In this document: piece after piece, positions 1-7,347 of the stretch
Layout of the letters: each line of letters starts with the position of its first letter
Position numbering within the stretch: position 1 is the stretch's first letter
Assembly: GCA_021775555.1 (NCBI GenBank)
Contig: JAJFHP010000023.1
Span: 1 to 64,000 of the forward strand
Direction: 5' to 3'
Origin: Hyphomicrobiales bacterium
GTDB lineage: Bacteria > Pseudomonadota > Alphaproteobacteria > Rhizobiales > Methyloligellaceae
DNA: 64,000 nt
Notes under the pieces: model-generated
Seen by the model: the letters and a program-made list of their open reading frames with translations, nothing else
Databases searched by the model: none
Told to the model about the DNA's origin: nothing
Translations under genes and position numbers: made by a program

Positions 1-294
1 GTTGTTGTAATAGATTTCCACATTGCCCCGGGCGATGACCCTGTTGTTCTGATTGTCATAGATCATCTGGTCGGCCTGCAGCAGCATGGGCAGGCTCGAG
101 TCCGTTCGGTTTACCGATTCGAACTGAGTCTGCGCCATGGCCGAATTTGGCTGCATTGTAGCTAGCAACGCAGCCGGAACGAGCAGAAGCAGGCTGGCGA
201 TGGAATTCGCCAGCCAGTTTCTGCTCCAAGCGTGCGCAAACCGGGCAGGGGTCCTGGCCCGGGTCGCACTGCTATTTCTGTGCTTAAGCTGCAT
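1..294 (-). CDS. lptD: LPS-assembly protein LptD, N-terminal part (runs off the window)
   Basis: First 98 codons of the outer-membrane LPS translocon subunit; the rest lies beyond base 1. Translation from the ATG at 294 gives a basic N-terminus, a hydrophobic stretch around residues 31-47 and a likely signal-peptidase site after AMA (about residue 54). It then enters the OstA-like jellyroll start with LLQADQMIYDNQNNRVIARG, the typical LptD/LptA-family opening in which each strand describes a recovered periplasmic beta-fold. A GTG at 297 is an alternative start. The gene begins 5 bases after the lptG stop, so lptF-lptG-lptD look like one transcript. That order is common in alphaproteobacteria and joins the inner-membrane extractor with the outer-membrane exit. 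Identification rests on the N-terminal motif plus context, since the beta-barrel is not visible. Confidence 0.88.
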   Translation of the reverse strand, partial: MQLKHRNSSATRARTPARFAHAWSRNWLANSIASLLLLVPAALLATMQPNSAMAQTQFESVNRTDSSLPMLLQADQMIYDNQNNRVIARGNVEIYYNN

Positions 295-299
295 CACGG

Positions 300-1400
300 T
301 TATCCGTCCTCCCGATGCAGCAGCACTGTGGTTGTGAGGAGAGTACCAATCACCGCAGGGGCCCATGCCGCAACCTCCGGCGCGGCAAGACCGGACATCC
401 CGATATTGCGGGAAACCTCGCGAAACATGAAAAACAGGAAACCCGACCCCAAACCGACGATTGCCATTGTCTGGACCTTACCAAAACGGAACGAGGCCAA
501 TGAGCAGGTCGCGGCCAGTAGGACCATGACCGCCAGGAGGTACGGGAGTGACAAAAGCATCTGGTAGCGCAGCTTGTGGCGGGTGGCAGGCAGGCCCGCT
601 TTGTCTGCAAGATCGATGAAACTCGGCAATTCCCAGAAGGAAACCGAAGAGACCGACCCGAGACTGTCATTGACGTGGGTTGGCGTGAGATGCGTGCTCA
701 CCAGATATCGTTCGTAAAAGGCCGGTTCGCGGCCAACAGCGCTGATGGTTGCCTGGCTGAGAACCCAGTAGCCCGTTTGCAGATCGGCCTTTGCCGCTTC
801 GATGCGTTCAGAGAAATTCCCGTCCTTGCCATAATGCCAAACGCTCACACCGCCGAGCGCCAGGCCGCGGTTGGAGACGACCTTGGCGTGCATGACCGAC
901 TGTCCATCAGTGCCGTCCTGGCGCAGCCATGCACCTGCGGACTTGGTGTCCAGTAATGAGGATTCCCGGCCGAAGACCTCCGCATACATGCGCTCCGACC
1001 CGGCTTTCGCCATGGCTGACAAGGGATTGACCACTGTGACAATGACAATGCCGAGCAGTATGGCCACGAAGATGCCCGGCATGATGAATTGCCATACCGA
1101 CATGCCCGCGGCGCGCGCAACGATGAGTTCCGATTTTCGGCTGAGCATGAGAAACGCCCCGATCGAGCCAATCAGGACTGTGAAGGGGAGTATAATTTCC
1201 GCCCTTGCAGGGAGCCGCAAAAGTGCAATGGCAACCAGCGCCAGGGCACTGATGTCACTGTTGTCGTCCTTTCCGGAACGGCGCAGCAATTCGATCATGT
1301 CGGCAAAAAACAGCAGCACCACGCATAGCGCAGTGACGGCCAAAATCGCCGTTAAAAATCGCCACGAAACGTAGCGCGCAAAGGTTCCGGCAGCAGTCAT
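300..1400 (-). CDS. lptG: LPS export ABC transporter permease LptG
   Basis: Inner-membrane permease that, with LptF and the ATPase LptB, extracts lipopolysaccharide from the inner membrane and passes it to the periplasmic bridge. The 366 residues match the family length. Three hydrophobic segments lie in the first 125 residues, followed by a hydrophilic periplasmic jellyroll region (about 130-265) and three more membrane segments to the end. The N-terminal coupling stretch contains LSRKSELIVARAAGMSVWQF, the conserved cytoplasmic loop of the YjgP/YjgQ family that contacts LptB. The ATG overlaps the lptF stop by four bases (ATGA), which indicates translational coupling. lptD follows 5 bases after the stop. 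LptG rather than LptF is assigned from gene order (LptF first) and closer resemblance of the N-terminus to YjgQ. Confidence 0.93.
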   Translation of the reverse strand: MTAAGTFARYVSWRFLTAILAVTALCVVLLFFADMIELLRRSGKDDNSDISALALVAIALLRLPARAEIILPFTVLIGSIGAFLMLSRKSELIVARAAGMSVWQFIMPGIFVAILLGIVIVTVVNPLSAMAKAGSERMYAEVFGRESSLLDTKSAGAWLRQDGTDGQSVMHAKVVSNRGLALGGVSVWHYGKDGNFSERIEAAKADLQTGYWVLSQATISAVGREPAFYERYLVSTHLTPTHVNDSLGSVSSVSFWELPSFIDLADKAGLPATRHKLRYQMLLSLPYLLAVMVLLAATCSLASFRFGKVQTMAIVGLGSGFLFFMFREVSRNIGMSGLAAPEVAAWAPAVIGTLLTTTVLLHREDG

Positions 1401-2602
1401 CCCACGCGTCCGCCGTTCTGTTCGGTCTTAACCCCCAGCACCGCCAAGATTTTATTGTTGAATATCTGAAGCTTAGCTAGAGCATCCAGATTGATTCTTG
1501 GCCGTGCATAAGGTGCCATTTTAACGTGTGCTGTGATCCCTGCAACGATAATCGCACCTATTGGGATGCCATATACCAAAGTCGTAGCAGAGGGTTGAAA
1601 TGTCAGTAAATTGGTAGCGGCAAGGCCTGCCGCCCTCAGGGCCACGGCCACGCCAAAAGCCATCACGATGCTGGCCAGACGGTTCTCGCGAATCGTGCGC
1701 GGATGGCCAAGGAAGAGGATGACGACCATGACGTAGGCGAGGGGATAGAGCGCTGATGAAAAGCGCTCATGAATTTCCGCCCTGTATCGGCCCGGATTGC
1801 GTGCGTAGTCCTGGTTATCGGGGTCCGGGTTCATGAGTTCGTGCAGATAGAGCTCGCCGCGGCGCAGGGAATTGGTCTCGGACTTGGGGCCATATTGCGA
1901 GATGTCGAAAATATATTGCTCAAAGGCGACGATCTGGACTTCCTGTTCCTTCTTCGCAGTTTCCTGGCGATGGATCTGCCCGTCCTTCATGACCAGATAG
2001 GAGCCGTCATCGTTGGACACGATCTGACCGCGGTTCGCCAGGTAGGTCATGGTCAGATCCGTGGCGCGAGAATCATGCACGATCAGCCCGACCAGCTCAC
2101 CATTGAGCTCGCGGTCGCGAATGTGGAAGGTGAGCCCGTCTTCGGCGGCTGAAAACCGCCCGGGCTGCAGCACCTGGGAGACAAGGTCTGTCTGGACCTC
2201 GGTGATGAAGGCCCGCAACTGGCGAAGGCTTGCTGGCGCAATGATCAGATTGAGAATGAGGATCAGCACGCACAGGATACTGGCAAGCGCCATGCAGGGA
2301 GCTGCATATTGCCAGACCCGGGCACCCGACGCCGACATGACGATAAGTTCGCTGTCTCCGTTAAGGCGGTCGAGGGTGTAGAGGCAGGCCACCAAAAGGG
2401 CATTGGGGGCGATGATGCCGATCAGCGCGGGCAGCGCCAGGCCGGTAATGTTCAGCAGCATCAGCACCGACTGCCCCTTGGTCGTCAGCAAGGAGAGCTT
2501 TGCCAGCGCGCTGGACAGCCAGATGATCGTCGTCAGCGTGACGAGGATCAGAAGAAAGCTGCCCGCAAGCTGCTTGAAAATATATCGACTAAAGAGGTCC
2601 AT
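1397..2602 (-). CDS. lptF: LPS export ABC transporter permease LptF
   Basis: Partner permease of LptG in the LptB2FG exporter. The 401 residues show the family plan. There is an amphipathic start (MDLFSRYIFKQLAGSFLLIL), membrane helices in the first 120 residues, a periplasmic beta-rich domain, and three C-terminal helices after about residue 280. The loop GDSELIVMSASGARVWQYA is the conserved LptB-contacting loop of this family. It is the first gene of the lptFGD run and overlaps lptG by four bases. It is divergent from pepA across 269 bases, so the promoter should lie in 2603-2871. I see no unambiguous promoter hexamers there. Confidence 0.93.
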   Translation of the reverse strand: MDLFSRYIFKQLAGSFLLILVTLTTIIWLSSALAKLSLLTTKGQSVLMLLNITGLALPALIGIIAPNALLVACLYTLDRLNGDSELIVMSASGARVWQYAAPCMALASILCVLILILNLIIAPASLRQLRAFITEVQTDLVSQVLQPGRFSAAEDGLTFHIRDRELNGELVGLIVHDSRATDLTMTYLANRGQIVSNDDGSYLVMKDGQIHRQETAKKEQEVQIVAFEQYIFDISQYGPKSETNSLRRGELYLHELMNPDPDNQDYARNPGRYRAEIHERFSSALYPLAYVMVVILFLGHPRTIRENRLASIVMAFGVAVALRAAGLAATNLLTFQPSATTLVYGIPIGAIIVAGITAHVKMAPYARPRINLDALAKLQIFNNKILAVLGVKTEQNGGRVG

Positions 2603-2871
2603 GAAGACCTTTACGCTCCCCGTTATCAGCCCGATGACGCCATATTATGTGATTCTGGCCGTCATGGTCGCCATGGGCATGTATTAACTGAGATTTTCAC
2701 CACTCCAACATGGCGGAAATTCGACCAAAAAGGGCGCCTCTTGCCTTCGCGGCGCGCACGATTTAGTTACCCAATCGAGCTGATTTTGTAGCTGCATGAA
2801 TATCGGAGTGTCGCAAGACTGCCGTTGCACCTGAAACCCGCCACTGAAATCGACGCCAAAAGGACGCCCTC

Positions 2872-4398
2872 ATGAGCAAACCAACCGCCTTTTCCTTCGC
2901 CAATTTATCGCCCGTAAAGAGCGGCGTTTTGATCCTGTTAGGCGAGGATGGCGCACCGCTTTCCAAAACCGCGAAAGCGCTTGACAAAACCAGTGGCGGG
3001 GCCATTTCACGAGCCGTTAAGCAGCGGAAATTCAAGGGAAAAAAGAAGTCTTCACTGGATATCCTGGTGCCTGAGAAGCTGGGTGTTTCGCGCCTGCTTA
3101 TCGTTGGTACGGGAACCTTGAAAGACTATGGCGACAATGACTGGCTGGAGCTTGGCGGACAGATCAGGGCGAGGCTCTCGGGCACGGACAATCCGAATGT
3201 GACATTGGTGCTGGAGCGGGCCAAAACCGCCTCTGCAGTGAGCGGTGATGAGGCCGCCCAGGTGGCGCTCGGGGCCATGATGCGGGGTTACAAGTTCGAC
3301 AAATACAAGACGAAGGCGGGCAAAAAAGATCCTGACAGTGGCAGTAATGACACAGATTTGAGCAAGCTCACCGTGCAATGCGCCAATGTCGCGGCGGCAA
3401 AACGCGCTTTCGTGGCGTGCAAGGCGGTGGGCGAGGGGGTGATTCTCGCCCGCGATCTCGTCAATGAACCGGCCAACATGTTGGGGCCAAAGGAGTTTGC
3501 CGCCCGCGCCAAGGCGCTCACCAAGCTTGGCGTCAAGGTTCAGCTGCTCGATGAGAAGGCGCTAAAAGCCAACAAGATGGAAGCGCTGCTGGCCGTGGGG
3601 CAGGGCAGTGCGAAACCCACATTCGCCGCGATCATGAACTGGCAGGGTGCGGGCGCGAAGGGCGGCAAGCCGGTGGCCATCGTGGGGAAGGGGGTGACGT
3701 TCGATACCGGCGGCATTTCCATCAAACCGAGTGCGGGCATGGGCGACATGAAAGGCGACATGGCGGGCGCGGCCTGTGTGGTCGGGCTGATGCACGCGCT
3801 GGCCGCGCGCAAAGCGAAAGCAAACGTCGTTGGTCTCATCGGGCTGGTTGAAAACATGCCGAGCGGAACAGCCTATCGCCCCGGCGACGTGATCGGCTCC
3901 ATGGACGGCCAGACAATCGAAGTTCTTAACACCGACGCGGAAGGCCGTCTCGTGCTGGCCGATATGCTCACTTATGCGCAAAAGAAGTTCCAACCCAAAT
4001 GGGTCGTGAACCTGGCAACGTTAACGGGCGCCATTCTCGTGGCACTCGGCAAGGAGCATGCCGGGCTCTTTTCCAACAATGATGTTCTGAGTGAAAAACT
4101 CACCAGGGCAGGAGGGGAGGTCAACGAGAAACTCTGGCGCCTGCCCCTCGGCCCCAAATATGACGAGATGATCAAGTCCGATGTTGCGGATATGAAAAAC
4201 ATCGGCGGGCGCTACGGCGGCTCGATCACGGCCGCGCAATTCCTGCAGCGCTTCATCAAGGACGATACGCCCTGGGCGCATCTCGACATTGCCGGCACCG
4301 GCATGTCCGCCCCCAAGACAGACGTTAACCGGAGCTGGGGCTCGGGCTTCGGCGTGCGGCTGCTGAACAGGTTAATCGCCGAGACGGTGGAAAAATAA
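2872..4398 (+). CDS. pepA: Leucyl aminopeptidase PepA (M17 family)
   Basis: Cytosolic dinuclear-metal aminopeptidase that removes N-terminal residues from peptides; 508 residues, close to the E. coli enzyme. The signature NTDAEGRL lies around residues 351-358 and supplies the metal ligands Asp and Glu and the catalytic Arg. The upstream [16 protein letters not shown] (near 273) carries the catalytic Lys and a metal-binding Asp, and MKGDMAGAA follows. The N-terminal macro-like domain (about 1-170) is more divergent, as is usual. The gene stands alone and is divergent from lptF. In many relatives holC follows pepA, but here an accessory stretch begins right after the stop. Family members in some bacteria also bind DNA; nothing here argues for or against that. 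Confidence 0.96.
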   Translation: MSKPTAFSFANLSPVKSGVLILLGEDGAPLSKTAKALDKTSGGAISRAVKQRKFKGKKKSSLDILVPEKLGVSRLLIVGTGTLKDYGDNDWLELGGQIRARLSGTDNPNVTLVLERAKTASAVSGDEAAQVALGAMMRGYKFDKYKTKAGKKDPDSGSNDTDLSKLTVQCANVAAAKRAFVACKAVGEGVILARDLVNEPANMLGPKEFAARAKALTKLGVKVQLLDEKALKANKMEALLAVGQGSAKPTFAAIMNWQGAGAKGGKPVAIVGKGVTFDTGGISIKPSAGMGDMKGDMAGAACVVGLMHALAARKAKANVVGLIGLVENMPSGTAYRPGDVIGSMDGQTIEVLNTDAEGRLVLADMLTYAQKKFQPKWVVNLATLTGAILVALGKEHAGLFSNNDVLSEKLTRAGGEVNEKLWRLPLGPKYDEMIKSDVADMKNIGGRYGGSITAAQFLQRFIKDDTPWAHLDIAGTGMSAPKTDVNRSWGSGFGVRLLNRLIAETVEK

Positions 4399-4402
4399 GC
4401 GG

Positions 4403-4426
4403 TGCCGGGGGCACACGCCCGTGGCA
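4403..4426 (+). terminator. Hairpin just after pepA
   Basis: An imperfect inverted repeat starts 4 bases after the pepA stop. The TGCC/GGCA outer arms and the GGGC/GCCC inner arms close an ACAC loop, giving about nine pairs with one mismatch. No T-run follows, so intrinsic termination is uncertain, but position and G+C content suit a pepA 3' end. Confidence 0.4.
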
Positions 4427-4485
4427 TACCAGCCCGGTATCCCGGTCCTCCCCACCACTCCCACAAAGCACCATCAATAATTTGT

Positions 4486-4501
4486 CATAATATACATTAT
4501 G
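4486..4501. promoter_or_regulatory. Perfect A+T-rich inverted repeat ahead of an HTH gene
   Basis: CATAAT and ATTATG are exact inverted arms around ATAC, 68 bases upstream of the predicted start of the helix-turn-helix gene. Two 6-base arms around a 4-base centre suit a dimeric repressor site. No regulator can be assigned. It could equally be an A+T-rich promoter element. Confidence 0.3.
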
Positions 4502-4568
4502 CGAATCACAGGCGTGGATGTTAAGTACGCTTGTTGACGATTGTTAACGTGCGAGGCCCTCTCTCCTC

Positions 4569-4946
4569 TTGTGTTTCCCTGAGCTTCTTCAGGGGCTTAG
4601 AGAGATTGCCAAATCAGAGCGCCACAGCGTGCGAAGCTGGCAGCACTTGAGCCGCAATGTGGCCACTGCACCTCACCATGTTGAACGGCTGAAACGCCGA
4701 GGCTCAAAAGACCCCATTGCCCAAGCCGCAGACATGATGGAAATGTTCCCCGGCTTCATTGAGGCACACTATAATTACTTCCTGAAATCGCAAAAATCCA
4801 AGCTGAAGCGGCGACGCGATCGTGAGATCGTGAGACGCGCCAGGACACATACCAATGGCGAGATAGCGGCCCAACTGGACGTGTCGGTTAGCACCGTACA
4901 GCGCGCGCTCAAGGACGCCGATTTAGGGCGCTATGCGAAAAAGTGA
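4569..4946 (+). CDS. Uncharacterised helix-turn-helix protein
   Basis: I do not recognise the family. The open frame gives up to 125 residues. The N-terminal half is helical and basic. A middle segment (MMEMFPGFIEAHYNYFLKS) leads into a very basic stretch (KLKRRRDREIVRRAR), and the C-terminal part (TNGEIAAQLDVSVSTVQRAL, about residues 96-115) has the spacing of a DNA-binding helix-turn-helix of the MerR/LuxR/resolvase-tail kind. The start is poor: TTG at 4569 follows an in-frame stop at 4545 and has no ribosome-binding site, and GTG at 4629 is an alternative. The gene may therefore be the 3' remnant of a longer regulator or recombinase. It opens the accessory stretch between pepA and mazG. 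Function unknown. Confidence 0.5.
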   Translation: MCFPELLQGLREIAKSERHSVRSWQHLSRNVATAPHHVERLKRRGSKDPIAQAADMMEMFPGFIEAHYNYFLKSQKSKLKRRRDREIVRRARTHTNGEIAAQLDVSVSTVQRALKDADLGRYAKK

Positions 4947-4968
4947 GAATCCTTAGTCGCGATGACCT

Positions 4969-5163
4969 CTAATAGTCGCGGCGACCTGAAACGGCATCTA
5001 GGCACTCTGCGAATGTGCCCAACATCCATTTGCGATCGACTTCCTCTTTTGGGAAGCCACTAGGGTTCAGTTTTCCTTCGGCCGACCCAACCCTAATCCA
5101 TAACTTGAAAGCCACTTCTTCTCGGGAATTCTCACCAATTTGAACTACTGGGCTATCTGCCAT
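4969..5163 (-). CDS. Small uncharacterised protein (64 residues)
   Basis: The ATG at 5163 is preceded by a good ribosome-binding site (AGGAG, 8 bases upstream), which is why I prefer it to the longer 139-residue frame. The product begins MADSPVVQIGENSREEVAFK and ends with a DRKWMLGTFAECLDAVSGRR-like stretch. It has no signal peptide or membrane segment. From memory, short proteins of this type (an IGENSPEEVA-like start and a DRKWxLDTYAECL-like end) occur as hypotheticals across rhizobial genomes, so it is probably a real gene. Its function is unknown. It lies tail-to-tail with the helix-turn-helix gene (22-base gap) and divergent from the DUF6602 gene. Confidence 0.55.
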   Translation of the reverse strand: MADSPVVQIGENSREEVAFKLWIRVGSAEGKLNPSGFPKEEVDRKWMLGTFAECLDAVSGRRDY

Positions 5164-5468
5164 TTCAACTCTCCTATGCTCTTTTCGAAAAGGCCAACCT
5201 ATCTGAATCGGCGATTTTGAATTTGGCAATATTGTTGCAAAAACAAGATCATGTTGTGATGGGGTTCGGGCCGTGTGGTGTGAGGCTACGTCCGCTTTCG
5301 GGGGTGAAGCTGGCATTCTCATGCGTCGAGCAACGACGGCTTTAGTCGGCCACAAAATCACCATTGGATTTTGGCAATTTCCTAGCACGCAGTCTGCACC
5401 TTCCCGGAGCTACATGTTGCGTATGATCAATGCATCTTGAAGCCAAGCGGCCGCGCAGGAGATAGTTC
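5164..5468. other. Divergent intergenic stretch, no gene
   Basis: These 305 bases separate the 64-residue gene (minus) from the DUF6602 gene (plus). The only structure I see is one copy of a degenerate palindromic repeat at 5288-5317 (listed separately) and the ribosome-binding sites at each end, including AGGAGAT 5 bases before the ATG at 5469. No convincing promoter hexamers. Confidence 0.5.
5288..5317. repeat. Degenerate palindromic repeat, copy A
   Basis: A 30-base element begins ACGTCCGCTTTCGG and ends GAAGCTGGCATT. It shares GTCCGCT, a central GG, AAGC, G and CATT in the same order and nearly the same spacing with copy B at 6287-6315. The arms (GTCCGCTT/AAGCTGGC) are imperfectly complementary. 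It reminds me of an intergenic palindrome seen in rhizobial genomes, but I could not check this. Confidence 0.45.
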
Positions 5469-6248
5469 ATGTTCAAACCAGTAGATTACTTCAAGGGTCA
5501 CAAACGAGTTCTATCAGCGGAGCTTGAACTTATACGGGCCAAGCTTGAACACACCGGCAACAAAGGCGCTCTAGCTGAAATAGCGTTTCGAAGATTTCTG
5601 GCAGCGCATATGCCAAGGAGTATGGATATCGGCCACGGCGAGGTTGTGGACCTGCAGGGGCAGCGAGCTGGTGACTTGAAAGGACCTGGGCAGATTGATG
5701 TGCTGATTATCGGCGATGAACACCCTCGGTTTTCAAACTTCGATGATCCAGCCCTCTACTTTATCGAGGGGGTGTTATGCGGTGCAGAAGTAAAGACTGA
5801 GGTGCAGTCGAAACACCTTGATGACGTCGTGAAAAAGGCTGCAAAATTCAAGCGTCTTAAACCCGATAATACAGGAGTACAGCTGTCTTCAAACGAAGTT
5901 AAGGTCAAGCGATACGTAGAAAGGCGAGCGTATTTTCTCTTCGCGTTTTCCAGTCAGCTAGAAATGAAGACGCTCCTCAAGCGCATCAACGAGAGTTTTA
6001 TGAATCAAAAAGTTGATCCGTCCGAATTTATCGATGCCGTATTTACCCTCGATAGGGGATCAGCCATTCTTACGGAAGATCATAGAGATCGAAGTATTGT
6101 GGCCGGTCAGAAGGCCCCCCCCAAACGGGATTGGGAAATATATGAGGACGACAACACTCTGCTGCAAATGATCACATGGCTGCATCTAGCGGTACCGAGG
6201 CTTACTTACACCCAAAGTTTTCTCCCGGGATATTTGGTCAAGACATAA
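5469..6248 (+). CDS. DUF6602-type protein with PD-(D/E)XK-like motif
   Basis: 259 residues, soluble. The sequence plan fits the DUF6602 group as I remember it. A helical N-terminus (DYFKGHKRVLSAELELIRAK) is followed by a segment GNKGALAEIAFRRFLAAHMP, then GQIDVLIIGDE, then FIEGVLCGAEVKTEV. This gives E37, D77, E107 and K109, the residue order and spacing of a PD-(D/E)XK nuclease core (Glu on helix 1, Asp on strand 2, E-x-K on strand 3). The catalytic role is inferred, not shown. The start is secure because AGGAGAT lies 5 bases upstream. Neighbours are a 64-residue unknown (divergent) and mazG; no methylase or helicase is nearby, so it is not a recognisable restriction system. Copies of one degenerate repeat lie 150 bases before and 40 bases after the gene. 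Candidate orphan nuclease or defence gene acquired by transfer. Confidence 0.7.
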   Translation: MFKPVDYFKGHKRVLSAELELIRAKLEHTGNKGALAEIAFRRFLAAHMPRSMDIGHGEVVDLQGQRAGDLKGPGQIDVLIIGDEHPRFSNFDDPALYFIEGVLCGAEVKTEVQSKHLDDVVKKAAKFKRLKPDNTGVQLSSNEVKVKRYVERRAYFLFAFSSQLEMKTLLKRINESFMNQKVDPSEFIDAVFTLDRGSAILTEDHRDRSIVAGQKAPPKRDWEIYEDDNTLLQMITWLHLAVPRLTYTQSFLPGYLVKT

Positions 6249-6286
6249 GTCGTGTCTCCCAGAGATGCCGGTTAGTTTCACTCCAG

Positions 6287-6315
6287 ATGTCCGCTCCTGG
6301 CACAAAGCAGACATT
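6287..6315. repeat. Degenerate palindromic repeat, copy B
   Basis: A 29-base element begins ATGTCCGCTCCTGG and ends AAGCAGACATT. The arms ATGTCCGCT and AGCAGACAT are complementary at eight of nine positions around a ten-base loop. It matches copy A (5288-5317) in order and spacing of its conserved blocks and lies 39 bases after the DUF6602 stop. Confidence 0.5.
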
Positions 6316-6455
6316 GAGCGCCTGCACCTCTGAATACTTGTGAAGCGCGAATATCGGCTTCTCAAACTAGCGAACCCTCCTGCAACTCTTCCGGTGTCCC
6401 TTCTTGCCCAACCGGCTCGCCACGGCGTTCTTGCCCTTGGTGCGTTTGAAACGTC

Positions 6456-6475
6456 CGCTGGCGGTCCTGCCAGCG
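6456..6475. repeat. Perfect 7-bp inverted repeat upstream of mazG
   Basis: CGCTGGC and GCCAGCG flank a six-base loop, 44 bases before the mazG ATG. It may be a terminator for the upstream DUF6602 transcript without a T-run, or part of the mazG leader. The surrounding 6316-6519 holds no gene I can support. Confidence 0.35.
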
Positions 6476-6519
6476 CGTGAGTGTTTGCTTAAAGTCGGAA
6501 CTCGATTAAACAGACGGGT

Positions 6520-7341
6520 ATGTCGCCCCCTCCTCCCGAAAAGAAATCCATCACCGACCTCTTGCGCATCATGGAGGCGCTCCGCACGCCGGAAACCGGC
6601 TGTCCGTGGGATCTGAAGCAATCGTTCGAGACCATCGCGCCTTACACGCTCGAGGAAGCCTACGAGGTTGCCGACGCGATTGAACGCTCTGACTTTGATG
6701 ACCTGAAAGAAGAGCTTGGCGATCTGCTGTTGCAGGTTGTCTACCATTCGCAGATGGCGCGCGAGGACGGGCATTTCACCTTTGACGATGTGGTCCAGGG
6801 CATCAGCGATAAAATGATCCGCAGGCACCCGCACGTGTTTGGCACGGATGAAGAGCGCGCCAATTTCGACCTGGAAGGTTTCTGGGAACGCATCAAGGCG
6901 AAAGAAAAATCAGGCAAGGAAGCACCAGATAAAAGCGTGCTGGACGGCGTGCCGCTGGCCCTGCCCGCGCTGGTGCGCGCCATCAAGTTGCAGGACAAGG
7001 CGGCGCGTGTCGGGTTCGATTGGCCTGATATGGAGCCGGTGCTGGATAAAATCCGCGAAGAGATTGCAGAGCTGGAAGACGCGACGACGCTGGAAAACCC
7101 CAGCCGGGAAAAAATCGCCGAGGAATATGGCGATATGCTTTTCGTCGTCGCCAACTTGGGGCGTCATCTGCAGGTCGATCCCGAGGACGCGCTGCGCCGC
7201 GCCAATGAAAAATTCATCCGCCGCTTTGGAGGCGTCGAAGAGCTGCTGAAAGCCAGGGGCAAGACGCCTGACCAGTCAGATCTCAAAGAGATGGATGCGC
7301 TGTGGGACGAGGTGAAGGCAGGCGAGGAAGAGGCCTCGTAG
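6520..7341 (+). CDS. mazG: Nucleoside triphosphate pyrophosphohydrolase MazG
   Basis: Hydrolyses (d)NTPs to the monophosphate and pyrophosphate, a housecleaning enzyme of the all-alpha NTP-PPase family. The 273 residues contain two MazG repeats. The first has CPWDLKQSFETIAPYTLEEA and the metal-binding EELGDLLLQVVYHSQMA (about 63-79). The second has KLQDKAARVGFDWPD and EEYGDMLFVVANLGRHL (about 200-216). Both EExxD-type motifs are intact. The ATG at 6520 lacks a strong ribosome-binding site. It converges on hflX, with six bases between the stop codons. Its place beside hflX/hfq is the normal alphaproteobacterial arrangement, so the island to its left was inserted between pepA and this conserved block. 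Confidence 0.95.
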   Translation: MSPPPPEKKSITDLLRIMEALRTPETGCPWDLKQSFETIAPYTLEEAYEVADAIERSDFDDLKEELGDLLLQVVYHSQMAREDGHFTFDDVVQGISDKMIRRHPHVFGTDEERANFDLEGFWERIKAKEKSGKEAPDKSVLDGVPLALPALVRAIKLQDKAARVGFDWPDMEPVLDKIREEIAELEDATTLENPSREKIAEEYGDMLFVVANLGRHLQVDPEDALRRANEKFIRRFGGVEELLKARGKTPDQSDLKEMDALWDEVKAGEEEAS

Positions 7342-7347
7342 TAGTTC

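Noticed and set aside
6367-6834. Minus-strand frame ending in a very basic, ribosomal-protein-like tail (GRTASGRFKRTKGKNAVASR)
   Set aside because: Three quarters of it is antisense to mazG; the basic part has no start codon or ribosome-binding site of its own. Probably chance in G+C-rich sequence.
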